A program made the position numbers and the translations under genes. The notes under the pieces are model-generated. The model made no database searches and was not told where the DNA came from. It was given only the letters and a program-made list of their open reading frames with translations. Of a stretch of DNA of 24,197 nucleotides, positions 9,537-17,040 are shown one piece after another; the stretch's first letter is position 1; every line of letters starts with the position of its first letter. Source of the DNA: Selaginella moellendorffii (lineage: Eukaryota > Streptophyta > Lycopodiopsida > Selaginellales > Selaginellaceae); the NCBI RefSeq assembly GCF_000143415.4, contig NW_003314311.1, positions 1,448,936-1,473,132 on the forward strand, written 5' to 3'.

Positions 9537-11249
9537 ATGATGGATCAGCTCTTCCCTCTCATGGACGACGAGATGGAGACCGTGTCGCTGGAAGCAGCGT
9601 CCACGGCGACACCGCTCCTCCGCGAATCGAGCTCGCAGGAATCGCCAGAGAATGGGGCGATGACACGCCGGAAAGAATCGTCCAGGAGCTTTCGGAGTCC
9701 ATCCGGGAGGCCCGAGCTCCTGATCGAGCCTCCAAGCTACGCTGATGTGGTGTTCGCTCCATACGCCGCCAGGCAGCCGGAGGAATCCGGGAGGGCAGTG
9801 GAGAAGAACTATCTCCGGATTAGCGTCTCGGATCCACAGAAGACGCAGGATCACGGCAGCAGTGGCGGGACTTTCGTGGCGTATCTCTTCACGACCTACA
9901 CCGATCTTCCGGAGTTCCTTGGCACGAGCTTTAGCGTCCGGAGGAGGTTCCGCGAGGTGGTGGCGCTGGCGGACCAGCTGGGAGAGATCTACAAAGGCTA
10001 CTTCATCCCTCCCAGGCCGGACAAGAACGTCCAGCTCGTCCAGACGCAGGACTTTGTGAGCAATCGCGTCCACGAGCTCGAGAGATACTTCCTTCGTCTC
10101 GCGGCGCATCCAGTGCTGAGGAACAGCGTGGAGTTGAGGCAGTTCCTCTCGTCTCCAGGGAGGAATCCAATGCAAGCCTCCTCGGATGTTTCGTCGGTGA
10201 TGTTTGATGGTGATGAGAGTGGTGCTACCGGGAATGGGAACAATCACGCGGTGGCGGAGCCTGGTAGAGGTGGCAGGGATCTCTTGAGAACTTTCAGGGA
10301 GCTGCGGCAGTATGTGGCCAACGATTGGGGTGGCAGCAAGCCGCTGGTGGTAGAGGAGGATAAGAAGTTTGTGGAACACAAGGAGAAGATCCAGGAGTTT
10401 GAGCGCGAGCTTGTTCTAGCTTCCGAGCAAGTAAGTTCTTCATGGTTCCTTTGTCTGGAAAAGCTTGATTGTTGCGTTCTTTCCAGGCAGAGCTGCTTAC
10501 GAAGGCTCAAGAGAATATGGGAACCGTCATGGGTGACCTTGGGATGTCCTTGAGTAGACTTGGCCGGTTCGAGTGCGAGGATGCGGCCATTGTTGTTGGC
10601 AATGCCGCTGTGAAAGCGAGCAGGTGCTACACAGAATCCAGCACGCAGTGCATTAAGTATTTGGTAAGTACTTCTCGGTTTCGGTGCTCGAAAGTTTTAA
10701 ACTTTCTCGTTCCAGCTTACCTTTCACGAATACCTTGCCTTGATGCAAGCTATTCACGGTGCTTTCGCTGAGCGATCGAAAGCACTACTGACGGTCCAAA
10801 CTCTTAAATCCGACATATCGTCAATGCAAGCTCGCTATGAGAAGTTAACAGCGGCGTCTTTGAGAATTTTTGGTGGCGACAAACGTAAGATAGAGGAGAC
10901 AAAAGCGGCCATTGCAAGCTCGGAAGAAGCTTGCGCATCCGCTCGAAAGGAGTACGATCGCATCAAAGTAAGAAAAAAACGCATTTTTACAGTTCATACA
11001 GCTAACTCTTGTTCGCAGGAACGGAACTGGGAAGAGATTGAGCGATACGACGTTAATCGACAGACAGATCTATTCGAGATGTTGAAAGGATTTGTACAGA
11101 CGCAGGTAAGAAACAGAGCTTATTCTTCAATGCTTTTCGAGATCTGACACTCTTCCATGAAGGTGGGTTACGCGGAAAAACTCGGTAAAGCGTGGAGTGA
11201 AGTGTCGGAAAGCTTAAGCTCTGGGGAGGGCATGGCTAGTTCTATGTAA
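9537..11249 (+). CDS. SNX2: Sorting nexin 2-like PX-BAR protein, five exons (498 aa)
   Basis: A membrane-curvature protein of the plant retromer/endosomal sorting system, binding phosphoinositides through PX and dimerising through BAR. Exons: 9537-10430, 10487-10663, 10716-10967, 11019-11105, 11163-11249. The four introns are 56, 52, 51 and 57 nt, all GT-AG (GTAAG at every donor) and all phase 0. PX spans residues ~91-206 (NYLRISVSDPQK, RRRF at 135-138, IPPRPDK at 157-163, LERYFLRLAAHP). A linker with GRGGRDLLR and NDWGGSKP leads into the BAR region (~245-498) with LLTVQTL, FGGDKRKIEE, MLKGFVQTQ and VGYAEKLGKAW, all characteristic of plant SNX2. Compared with seed-plant SNX2 as I remember it, the N-terminus is shorter and about ten residues are missing after GRFECED. 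The stop TAA at 11247 sits inside a splice-donor-like GTAAGT. Confidence 0.94.
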
Positions 11250-11334
11250 GTTATGAATTCTTGCAAGCACGTTTCTTTGTACAGGCAAGAGCTTGCTCTC
11301 TTGGCTCTCTTGAAGAAGAACACCAATCTCGGCA
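11250..11334. promoter_or_regulatory. 85-bp spacer between SNX2 stop and PPR-2 start
   Basis: These 85 bp must hold the SNX2 3' UTR and probably the PPR-2 5' UTR. A strong acceptor-like tract (gtttctttgtacag) ends at 11284. No poly(A) signal AATAAA is visible, so the PPR-2 promoter or the SNX2 poly(A) site probably overlaps the neighbouring coding sequence. Confidence 0.35.
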
Positions 11335-12885
11335 ATGGTTGTAGAGATCCGGAATCATCAAAGTCCCGAGACACGCAGCGCAATTGACACAGACAGGCTA
11401 GCGGCAATAATCAAGTCCTGCGGGAACTTGCGAGACTTGGCACAGGGCAAGAGGATTGCTGCACAGATTCGCAGCGACGAGACATTATGCCGGAACAGAT
11501 ATCTCGCCAATCTCCTCATCGAGATGTATGGAAAGTGTGGCAGCCTGGAAGACGCTCGCCGGGTGTTCGACGCCATCGAGCGGCCGAATCGTTTCTCCTG
11601 GAGCATGATGGTGGCGGCTTATGCCCAGAATGGGTATATCAAGGAAGCCAAGTCCATCTCCAATGCTATGCCGGAACAGGACGTGGTTTGCTCGACTGCT
11701 ATGCTGACTGCATATGCCCAGCACGGGCTTGTGGACGAGGCCAGGGCGCTGTTTGATACTATGCCGGTTCGCAACGTTGTTTCTTGGACTGCCATCGTCG
11801 CGGCCTATGCTCAGAACGGGCATCTTGAGGCAGCGAAGGCTCTCTTCGACAGGATGCCGGAACGCAACGTTGTTTCGTGGAACACCATGATGCAAGCTTA
11901 CATCGAGAACGACGAGCTCAAGGAGGCGAGATCCTTGCTCGGCTGCATGCCGCAGTGGACTATCGCGACTTGGAACGCGATTGTCCAGGGGTATGTGAAG
12001 AGTAACATTCTCTCGGAGGCTAAAGTTCTCTTTGACAGGATGCCGGAGTATGACTTGCTCACTTTCACGTCAATGATCCACGGCTACTCCGAGAACGGGA
12101 ACTTGGAGGCCGCGAAAAGCATCTTTGATCGAATGCCGGAGAGGGACGTGGTGTGCTGGAACAAGATGATAGCGGTGCATGCTCAGTGCTGGGATCTGGA
12201 AGGGGCCGAGAGGCTGTTCTTTGCAATGCCAGAACAGGACGTGATCTCCTGGACAACCATGCTCGAGGCCTACGTCCAAAACTTCCATTACCAGCACGCA
12301 GAGGCGATGTTCTACACGATCCCGGAGAGAAACATGGTGTCGTGGAACGTGATGATGGCCGCGAGCGCGCAGAACGGGCAGCTTCTTCGGGCCATGAAAA
12401 CATTCGAGACGATGCCGGCTCGAGACTTGATATCGTGGAACACGATGGTGGCTGCGTTCTCCGGCTGTGGTCACGGCGAGGTGGCGTTTGAGATCTTCCG
12501 GGGGATGGAGCTGGATGGGATCAAGCCAAACTCGATCTCCTTCTCCTGCGTCTTCAACGCTTGCAGCCATGTCGGTCTGCTCGACGAAGGCCTCCAGTAC
12601 TTTCGGCTCATGGCAAGCGACCACGAGATCTTTCCATCGAGGGAGCACTATTGCTGCTTGATCGACGCTGCCGGGAGGTCGGGACAGGTGAAAGTGGCGG
12701 AAGATCTACTCGCGAGGATGCCGTTCAAGCCGGATGCCATGGCGATGGGAGCGGTGCTCGGGGCTTGCAAGACGAACAGGGACAAGGACGCTCGCGACCG
12801 AGCGGCCAAGAACTTTTTCACGTCGGAGATGAGAAACCCGGGCATTTACGTGCTGCTAGCAAACGCTTACGTACACCAGCAGTGA
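11335..12885 (+). CDS. PPR-2: PLS-class PPR protein of 31-residue repeats, truncated in E1 (516 aa)
   Basis: Predicted organelle RNA-binding protein; the start is the ATG at 11335 (MVVEIRNHQSPE). An L-type motif (LAAIIKSCGNLRDLAQGKRI) and an S-type motif (YLANLLIEMYGKCGSLEDA) precede nine consecutive units of exactly 31 residues at 84-362, each like NVVSWTAIVAAYAQNGHLEA...FDRMPE. A longer terminal unit (RDLISWNTMVAAFSGCGHGE...GIKPN) and the usual pre-E region (HYCCLIDAAGRSGQ, AMGAVLGACKTNRD) follow. The protein stops at IYVLLANAYVHQQ inside E1, without E2 or DYW. It follows SNX2 by 85 bp on the same strand and ends 45 bp from the stop of convergent PPR-3. Repeat units are most like those of PPR-3 and PPR-1, so the three are probably local paralogues. 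Intronless. Confidence 0.9.
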   Translation: MVVEIRNHQSPETRSAIDTDRLAAIIKSCGNLRDLAQGKRIAAQIRSDETLCRNRYLANLLIEMYGKCGSLEDARRVFDAIERPNRFSWSMMVAAYAQNGYIKEAKSISNAMPEQDVVCSTAMLTAYAQHGLVDEARALFDTMPVRNVVSWTAIVAAYAQNGHLEAAKALFDRMPERNVVSWNTMMQAYIENDELKEARSLLGCMPQWTIATWNAIVQGYVKSNILSEAKVLFDRMPEYDLLTFTSMIHGYSENGNLEAAKSIFDRMPERDVVCWNKMIAVHAQCWDLEGAERLFFAMPEQDVISWTTMLEAYVQNFHYQHAEAMFYTIPERNMVSWNVMMAASAQNGQLLRAMKTFETMPARDLISWNTMVAAFSGCGHGEVAFEIFRGMELDGIKPNSISFSCVFNACSHVGLLDEGLQYFRLMASDHEIFPSREHYCCLIDAAGRSGQVKVAEDLLARMPFKPDAMAMGAVLGACKTNRDKDARDRAAKNFFTSEMRNPGIYVLLANAYVHQQ

Positions 12886-12930
12886 TGGAGCTAGGAACGA
12901 TGACGGACAGAAGATCTTAGGCATTGAAGA

Positions 12931-15054
12931 CTACACTCGAGTTGCTAAGTTCTTCACAGAGGAAGAACTTCTACTGGGGCTATAGCTGCTGGCAGGAGGA
13001 TTTGGAAAAACTTTACAGTGTGAAGACGATGAGGACGAAGAGTAAATGGTGGCAAGCCAGACACAAGCAGCTCCACCGGACGGTTCCAAATCCAGGAGTG
13101 TTTGCGACGCTCCAGCTCCAAACTCGAGATCGTTGTGAGTCCGGCAAGCTCCCAGGAAGCACTTCCACTCGAAAGTATTCGGGACGAACGGCATGCTTTC
13201 CATGAGATCTCCAGCGCTGTCAAGGTAGCCGGCTCGTCCCAGGAGATTCACCATGCAGCAGTAGTGCTGCTTTCTCGGCTCCATTCCAAAGTCGAAGCTC
13301 ATGGAGACGAAGCTCGATCGACCAGCGTAAGTTTTTCCGGCGTGAATGCAAGCTACCAACATGGCAACGAAGCCTCCTTCGTCAAACTCGACGCTTTCCA
13401 CTGCCATGCTTGCGAAGATCTCGAAAGCCTCGGTGGTATGCCCGTTTTGAGCATAGCCGGTTAGCAGTGAGCTCCAGGAGATTATATCGCGATGAGGAGA
13501 ATGGTAAAGGAGTTTCTTTGCTTGATCCAAAAGACCATTTTGTGATAGAACCGAGATCATCCCATTCCACGTTACTGAATTTCTCGAAAGCATGGTATCA
13601 AAAGTATGCTTCGCCTGGATAAAATACCCGTTTTGGGCATATGCTGTTAAGAGGGAGTTCCACGAAGAAAGGATATGCTGAGGCATGGTGTCAAAGATTC
13701 GCTTGGATTCCTCCATATGCCCGGCTTGAGCATACCCGGAGAGTAAGATGTTGTACGACACGGCGTCCTTGACGGGCATGGAATCAAACGAGTGCACGGC
13801 AGCCTCGATATGCCCGGCTTGGGCATATGCCGACTCTATTGCGTTCCACACAACCAAGTCCCTTTCCGGCAATGAATCAAAGCGCGCTTTTGCGGAAGAA
13901 AGATCACCGCTCTGGGCAATTGCAACCAGCGTCGCCGTGGAGCAAATGAGATTTTGCTGTGGCATCTCGTCCATGAGCAGCGTTGCTACTCCCAAATCTC
14001 CTCTCTGGGCTAGCGCGCAGACGAGAGCTGTGTAGGCGACGATGTCTCTCTCGGGCATGGCATCGAATATCACCCTCGCTTGCTCGAGATTCCCTACCCC
14101 AATGTAGGCTGCAATCAGAGCGTTCCACGACACTATGTCTGCCACGGGCATCTCATCAAACGCCTTTCTCACAGCTGGGATATTCCCGATCTGGGAATAT
14201 GCCGACAGCATGCAGTTCCAAGATACCAGATCCCTTTGTGGCATCGCGGCAAAGATGCGCTCCCCTTGTGACAGATACCCATTCTGGGCATATGCCGTCA
14301 GCATCGTGTTCCATGTCACAAGATTCCTCGAATCTAAAGAAAGGAAAACACGTGTTGCTTCTCTGAGACGCCCATTTTGAGCGTACGACGCGATCATAGT
14401 GTTCCATGCTATCATGTCACGCTCCGGCATATTCTCAAACACAAGAACGGCATCATAGAGATGCCCGGATTGGGCATATGCAGAGAGCATTGCATTCCAA
14501 GAAACAAGGCTCCGCATCGGCATCTCGTCAAAAATCCGCTTAGATTCTCGGAGATTTCCCTGCGCGGCATACGCTGTTACTAAAGGATTTACGGCCGCGA
14601 GAACGAGGCAAGGCATCTGATCAAGTAGAACTTGTGCATCTTCAAGATGCCCGTTTTGAGCAAGTGCTGAAACCATGGTGCTCCAAGAGACACCATCCCT
14701 CATCGGCATTCTATCAAACAAATTTTGTGCTTTTCTAATCAAAAACCGCTGTGCGTAGGTAGTAAGCATCAGATTCCAGGACACAATGTTAGTTCTAGGC
14801 ATTTGGAAAAAGAGATCTTCGGCTTCCTGTAAATGCCCATTGTGGGCATATGCAGAAACCATTGCGTTCCAGCATGCTTGATCTCTCTCGGGCATCGCGT
14901 CAAACGCCATCTTGGCTTCGGTCAGACGGCCGTTTCGGGAGTAGGCACAGAGAAGCATCGACCAGCTGAAGCAGTCCTTTCGTGCCAGGCCATCAAAGAT
15001 CCGCCTAGCTTCCACCAGATTCCCCAGTTTACCATTTACCTCGATTTGCTGCAT
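12931..15054 (-). CDS. PPR-3: long 31-residue-repeat PPR protein with aberrant tail (707 aa)
   Basis: Predicted organelle RNA-binding protein. ATG at 15054 is the first possible start, because an in-frame TAG lies five codons upstream. The protein begins almost directly in a repeat (MQQIEVNGKLGNLVEARRIFDG), so no transit peptide is visible and a 5' exon may be missing. Sixteen gapless 31-residue units follow (KDCFSWSMLL to RNSVTWNGMI), then a longer unit and the pre-E region (HYCCMVNLLGRAGYLD, WKCFLGACRTHNDLE). E1 degenerates at CVWLATIYSSSSSSSH; after seven serines the remaining ~30 residues (PNPPASSYSPSRSSSS) look like read-through of non-coding sequence. No E2 or DYW. The 93-bp DNA period is exact over ~1.5 kb. 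Convergent with PPR-2 (45 bp between stops). Confidence 0.88.
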   Translation of the reverse strand: MQQIEVNGKLGNLVEARRIFDGLARKDCFSWSMLLCAYSRNGRLTEAKMAFDAMPERDQACWNAMVSAYAHNGHLQEAEDLFFQMPRTNIVSWNLMLTTYAQRFLIRKAQNLFDRMPMRDGVSWSTMVSALAQNGHLEDAQVLLDQMPCLVLAAVNPLVTAYAAQGNLRESKRIFDEMPMRSLVSWNAMLSAYAQSGHLYDAVLVFENMPERDMIAWNTMIASYAQNGRLREATRVFLSLDSRNLVTWNTMLTAYAQNGYLSQGERIFAAMPQRDLVSWNCMLSAYSQIGNIPAVRKAFDEMPVADIVSWNALIAAYIGVGNLEQARVIFDAMPERDIVAYTALVCALAQRGDLGVATLLMDEMPQQNLICSTATLVAIAQSGDLSSAKARFDSLPERDLVVWNAIESAYAQAGHIEAAVHSFDSMPVKDAVSYNILLSGYAQAGHMEESKRIFDTMPQHILSSWNSLLTAYAQNGYFIQAKHTFDTMLSRNSVTWNGMISVLSQNGLLDQAKKLLYHSPHRDIISWSSLLTGYAQNGHTTEAFEIFASMAVESVEFDEGGFVAMLVACIHAGKTYAGRSSFVSMSFDFGMEPRKQHYCCMVNLLGRAGYLDSAGDLMESMPFVPNTFEWKCFLGACRTHNDLEFGAGASQTLLDLEPSGGAACVWLATIYSSSSSSSHCKVFPNPPASSYSPSRSSSSVKNLATRV
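13438..14849. repeat. Array of inverted repeats in 93-bp register inside PPR-3
   Basis: Within the PPR units an inverted repeat of the form ATGCCC-N5-GGGCAT recurs in 93-bp register. Exact copies are at 13810-13826 (arms extend to 8 bp, 13808-13828), 14461-14477 and 14833-14849. A variant ATTCCC-N5-GGGAAT at 14182-14198 (8-bp arms from 14180 to 14200) has both arms changed consistently. Copies with one arm mismatch are at 13438, 13624, 13717, 14275 and 14368. On the sense strand the motif encodes Y-A-x-x-G-H in the turn between the two helices of a PPR unit. Confidence 0.85.
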
Positions 15055-15146
15055 TTGTTTTTGAGTGAACTAAGAAACTTGCACAGAACTTCTCTAACTG
15101 CAAGAAGCAAACGAAATTTTTCTCCACCACTGACAATTTCAACTTT

Positions 15147-15215
15147 CATAGCCTGCTCGAGAGAGATGGAACTCGGGACCTCTCGCACCCTAACACCCTA
15201 AGCACTAGACCAAAT
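15147..15215 (-). other. tRNA-like / SINE-head fragment upstream of PPR-3
   Basis: On the minus strand TGGTCTAGTGCTTAGG (ending near 15198) resembles the A box of a tRNA gene, and GGTCCCGAGTTCCATCTC (15163-15180) resembles a B box, at tRNA-like spacing. No acceptor stem closes and the T-stem pairs poorly, so it is not an intact tRNA gene. It looks like a tRNA pseudogene or the head of a tRNA-derived SINE, about 100 bp upstream of the PPR-3 start codon. Confidence 0.35.
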
Positions 15216-16286
15216 GCCCGTCAACTTAATGTATCACTATGATTCGTACCTTTTACTCGTTTGTAAATCTCCCACATTTCAAGATCTACCTGGTTGAAAT
15301 TTTGTCTCTTTCAATGTCAATCTCTCATTGTCAATCCCAGTTTTCGAGTTCTCATTTGCATTGCATTCTTTTTTTTGTCGTTTATAAAATTAAAATTCAT
15401 CAAAAATTGTGCCGTGACATATTTGGTATATAAATTGGATTCTCAGTGGTACGTTGTATACTCGTAGTTCTTACAGTAAGGTGTTATTCGTTTTAGCTCT
15501 TGTTTGTGTGGGAATTGTGATAGTTGGCAAGCTGCTCGGAAAATTTGTTACACTCTTGACTTAGGTAACTATCCTAACAGCCAGTTCAGTAACTCAACGC
15601 CACCCATGGGTCAACTTTTGAAATTGAAGAAGCTAGATGTAGGAAGGGCAGAGGCTCAATCTGGGCGATTTTGCGTAGGAGGTGTGGTAGAAAAAATAAA
15701 TTCTTAGAACCCTAAACTCAAAATTTTATATTGCTGAATGTTGCTCATAACAAGAGATTCCTAGAGCATTCAGAATCTTTACAAGAGCAAATAATTCTTT
15801 GGTTCCCTTGAGAGTTGCACCACTTGGGATTTTTTTCCTACTTAGTAATAGAGCAAGTGAGTTATTGGGAAAAGACAAAAATGGGTTTTATATTGTGGCG
15901 AATGGTAGGGAGTGTGAGGTAGAACCTAAGAGGAATGCTCACTCATATTCACAAGTTAACAAAATGCGTGGTAAGTTCTTCTTTCTCTTTCTTTTGTGCA
16001 AATGTAAACTTTAGATCCAATGCTTAATAATTTATGGGTAAAGGTCGGTGGGATGATTTGTGATTGGTTGCTCACATTAATGACGTTTTGCCAGTAAAAT
16101 ATATTTTAGACAACATTTTACTGCTACCAAATGATATAGCATGGGCTGCTCAAAGAGCTCCACAAATATAAAACAGAGCTTGAGAAGAACATATTGTAAA
16201 CAGAAATGAGGAGGAACAGCCTATGCTTTAATTATTACTTATATGATTATTATAACCTTTTTGGACTAAAATTTTTGTTCAAGCTT
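15216..16286. other. AT-rich spacer, no gene seen
   Basis: Several short frames exist (for example around 15504-15707 and 15799-16014) but show no domain or splice structure. A telobox-like AACCCTAAA occurs near 15708. Nothing else was recognised. Confidence 0.45.
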
Positions 16287-17040
16287 TTACAAAGCCCATT
16301 GCTTCTTTTCTTCCTCAAGTTCTTTTTTATATTTGAGCCCACACTGGACAAGAATCAACTCCCTTTCCAGCCGTTGGACCTGTAATAAATACTAGTCAGA
16401 AATCAAAACTCTGATAGAGAGGGCAAGGAAGTACAGTTTCTTCCAGCGCCCTACTTGTAGCTGTGCATTCATGCTGAAAGGGAAAGTAAAAGTCAGTTTT
16501 AAAGGGGGTAAGTCTCTTGCTTTAGCTCCCTCAGCTGATGAATCTGTTCCTTGGCTTCACAATCATCCTTCAGTGTTGTTACTGCTACTGCAGTGATAGT
16601 GTCTGTTGACTGAGCATCCTTTGATTTAGATGTCGATGGGATCTGTTTTGGAGACTTGATTTCCTTCACTTTGAAGTGACCTGCATATTATTATCATCAT
16701 GATGCTCATAAAATTTGCAGCATGCACCTGGCTTCCAATGTCCACTTCATCAACAGCAATAGAAGGACCAGGATCCAAAGTATCTGGCATCGTTTGAGCG
16801 ATGCTGGAACCGTTGCAATCTCTAGCTTTGTACAGCGATTCTGCCTCAGGGTATTGATCATGACAACGGTGTCATTGTCTGCATTCTGGTCTGGAAATCT
16901 GCAGGCATGCACTCAAATCTTTACTTATTATGCTGATTGCCACTACCTCCGCTCCTCCCAGCTCCTCTTTTCCTAAACTCGCAAGCATAACCTGGGATCG
17001 GCATTGTGCTCTTCCTTCTCCTCCATCCCCATGCGATCCC
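16287..17040 (-). CDS. 3' part of an unrecognised coiled-coil gene, upstream frame broken
   Basis: Three minus-strand exons join in phase. 16680-16521 encodes FKVKEIKSPKQIPSTSKSK through KEQIHQLREL; 16473-16455 encodes MNAQLQ; 16379-16287 encodes VQRLERELILVQCGLKYKKE to KKQWAL and TAA. The last intron (16454-16380, 75 nt) is GT-AG. The one before (16520-16474, 47 nt) would be GC-AG, with GCAAGA at the donor and ctttcag at the acceptor; the split codon AA|C keeps the frame. The end is Glu/Lys/Leu-rich and probably a coiled coil, preceded by a Ser/Thr-rich linker. Upstream, another open stretch (about 17040-16710) includes QVMLASLGKEELGG and HDQYPEAESLYKARD, but has a TGA at 16874-16872 and does not join cleanly to the 16680 exon. 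It is either a gene with further introns I cannot place or a recent pseudogene. Family not recognised. Confidence 0.42.

Noticed and set aside
9414-10379. N-terminal extension of the PPR-DYW reading frame (total 1058 codons)
   Set aside because: It runs antisense through the conserved PX-domain exon of SNX2 and shows no PPR or targeting features; the ATG at 9413 gives a normal protein.
12886-12990. Frameshifted continuation of PPR-2 into a missing E domain
   Set aside because: The alternative frame (for example DYTRVAKFFTEEELL) stays open briefly but has no E1/E2 signature residues.
13438-14849. CRISPR-like array, because of short palindromic repeats at regular spacing
   Set aside because: The 93-bp period is an in-frame coding repeat of a PPR protein in a plant-type genome; the intervals are coding homologues, not unrelated spacers.
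16880-17040. Hsp33-like or other redox protein fragment (QVMLASLGKEELGG)
   Set aside because: The resemblance rests on a dozen residues; no cysteine motif follows.
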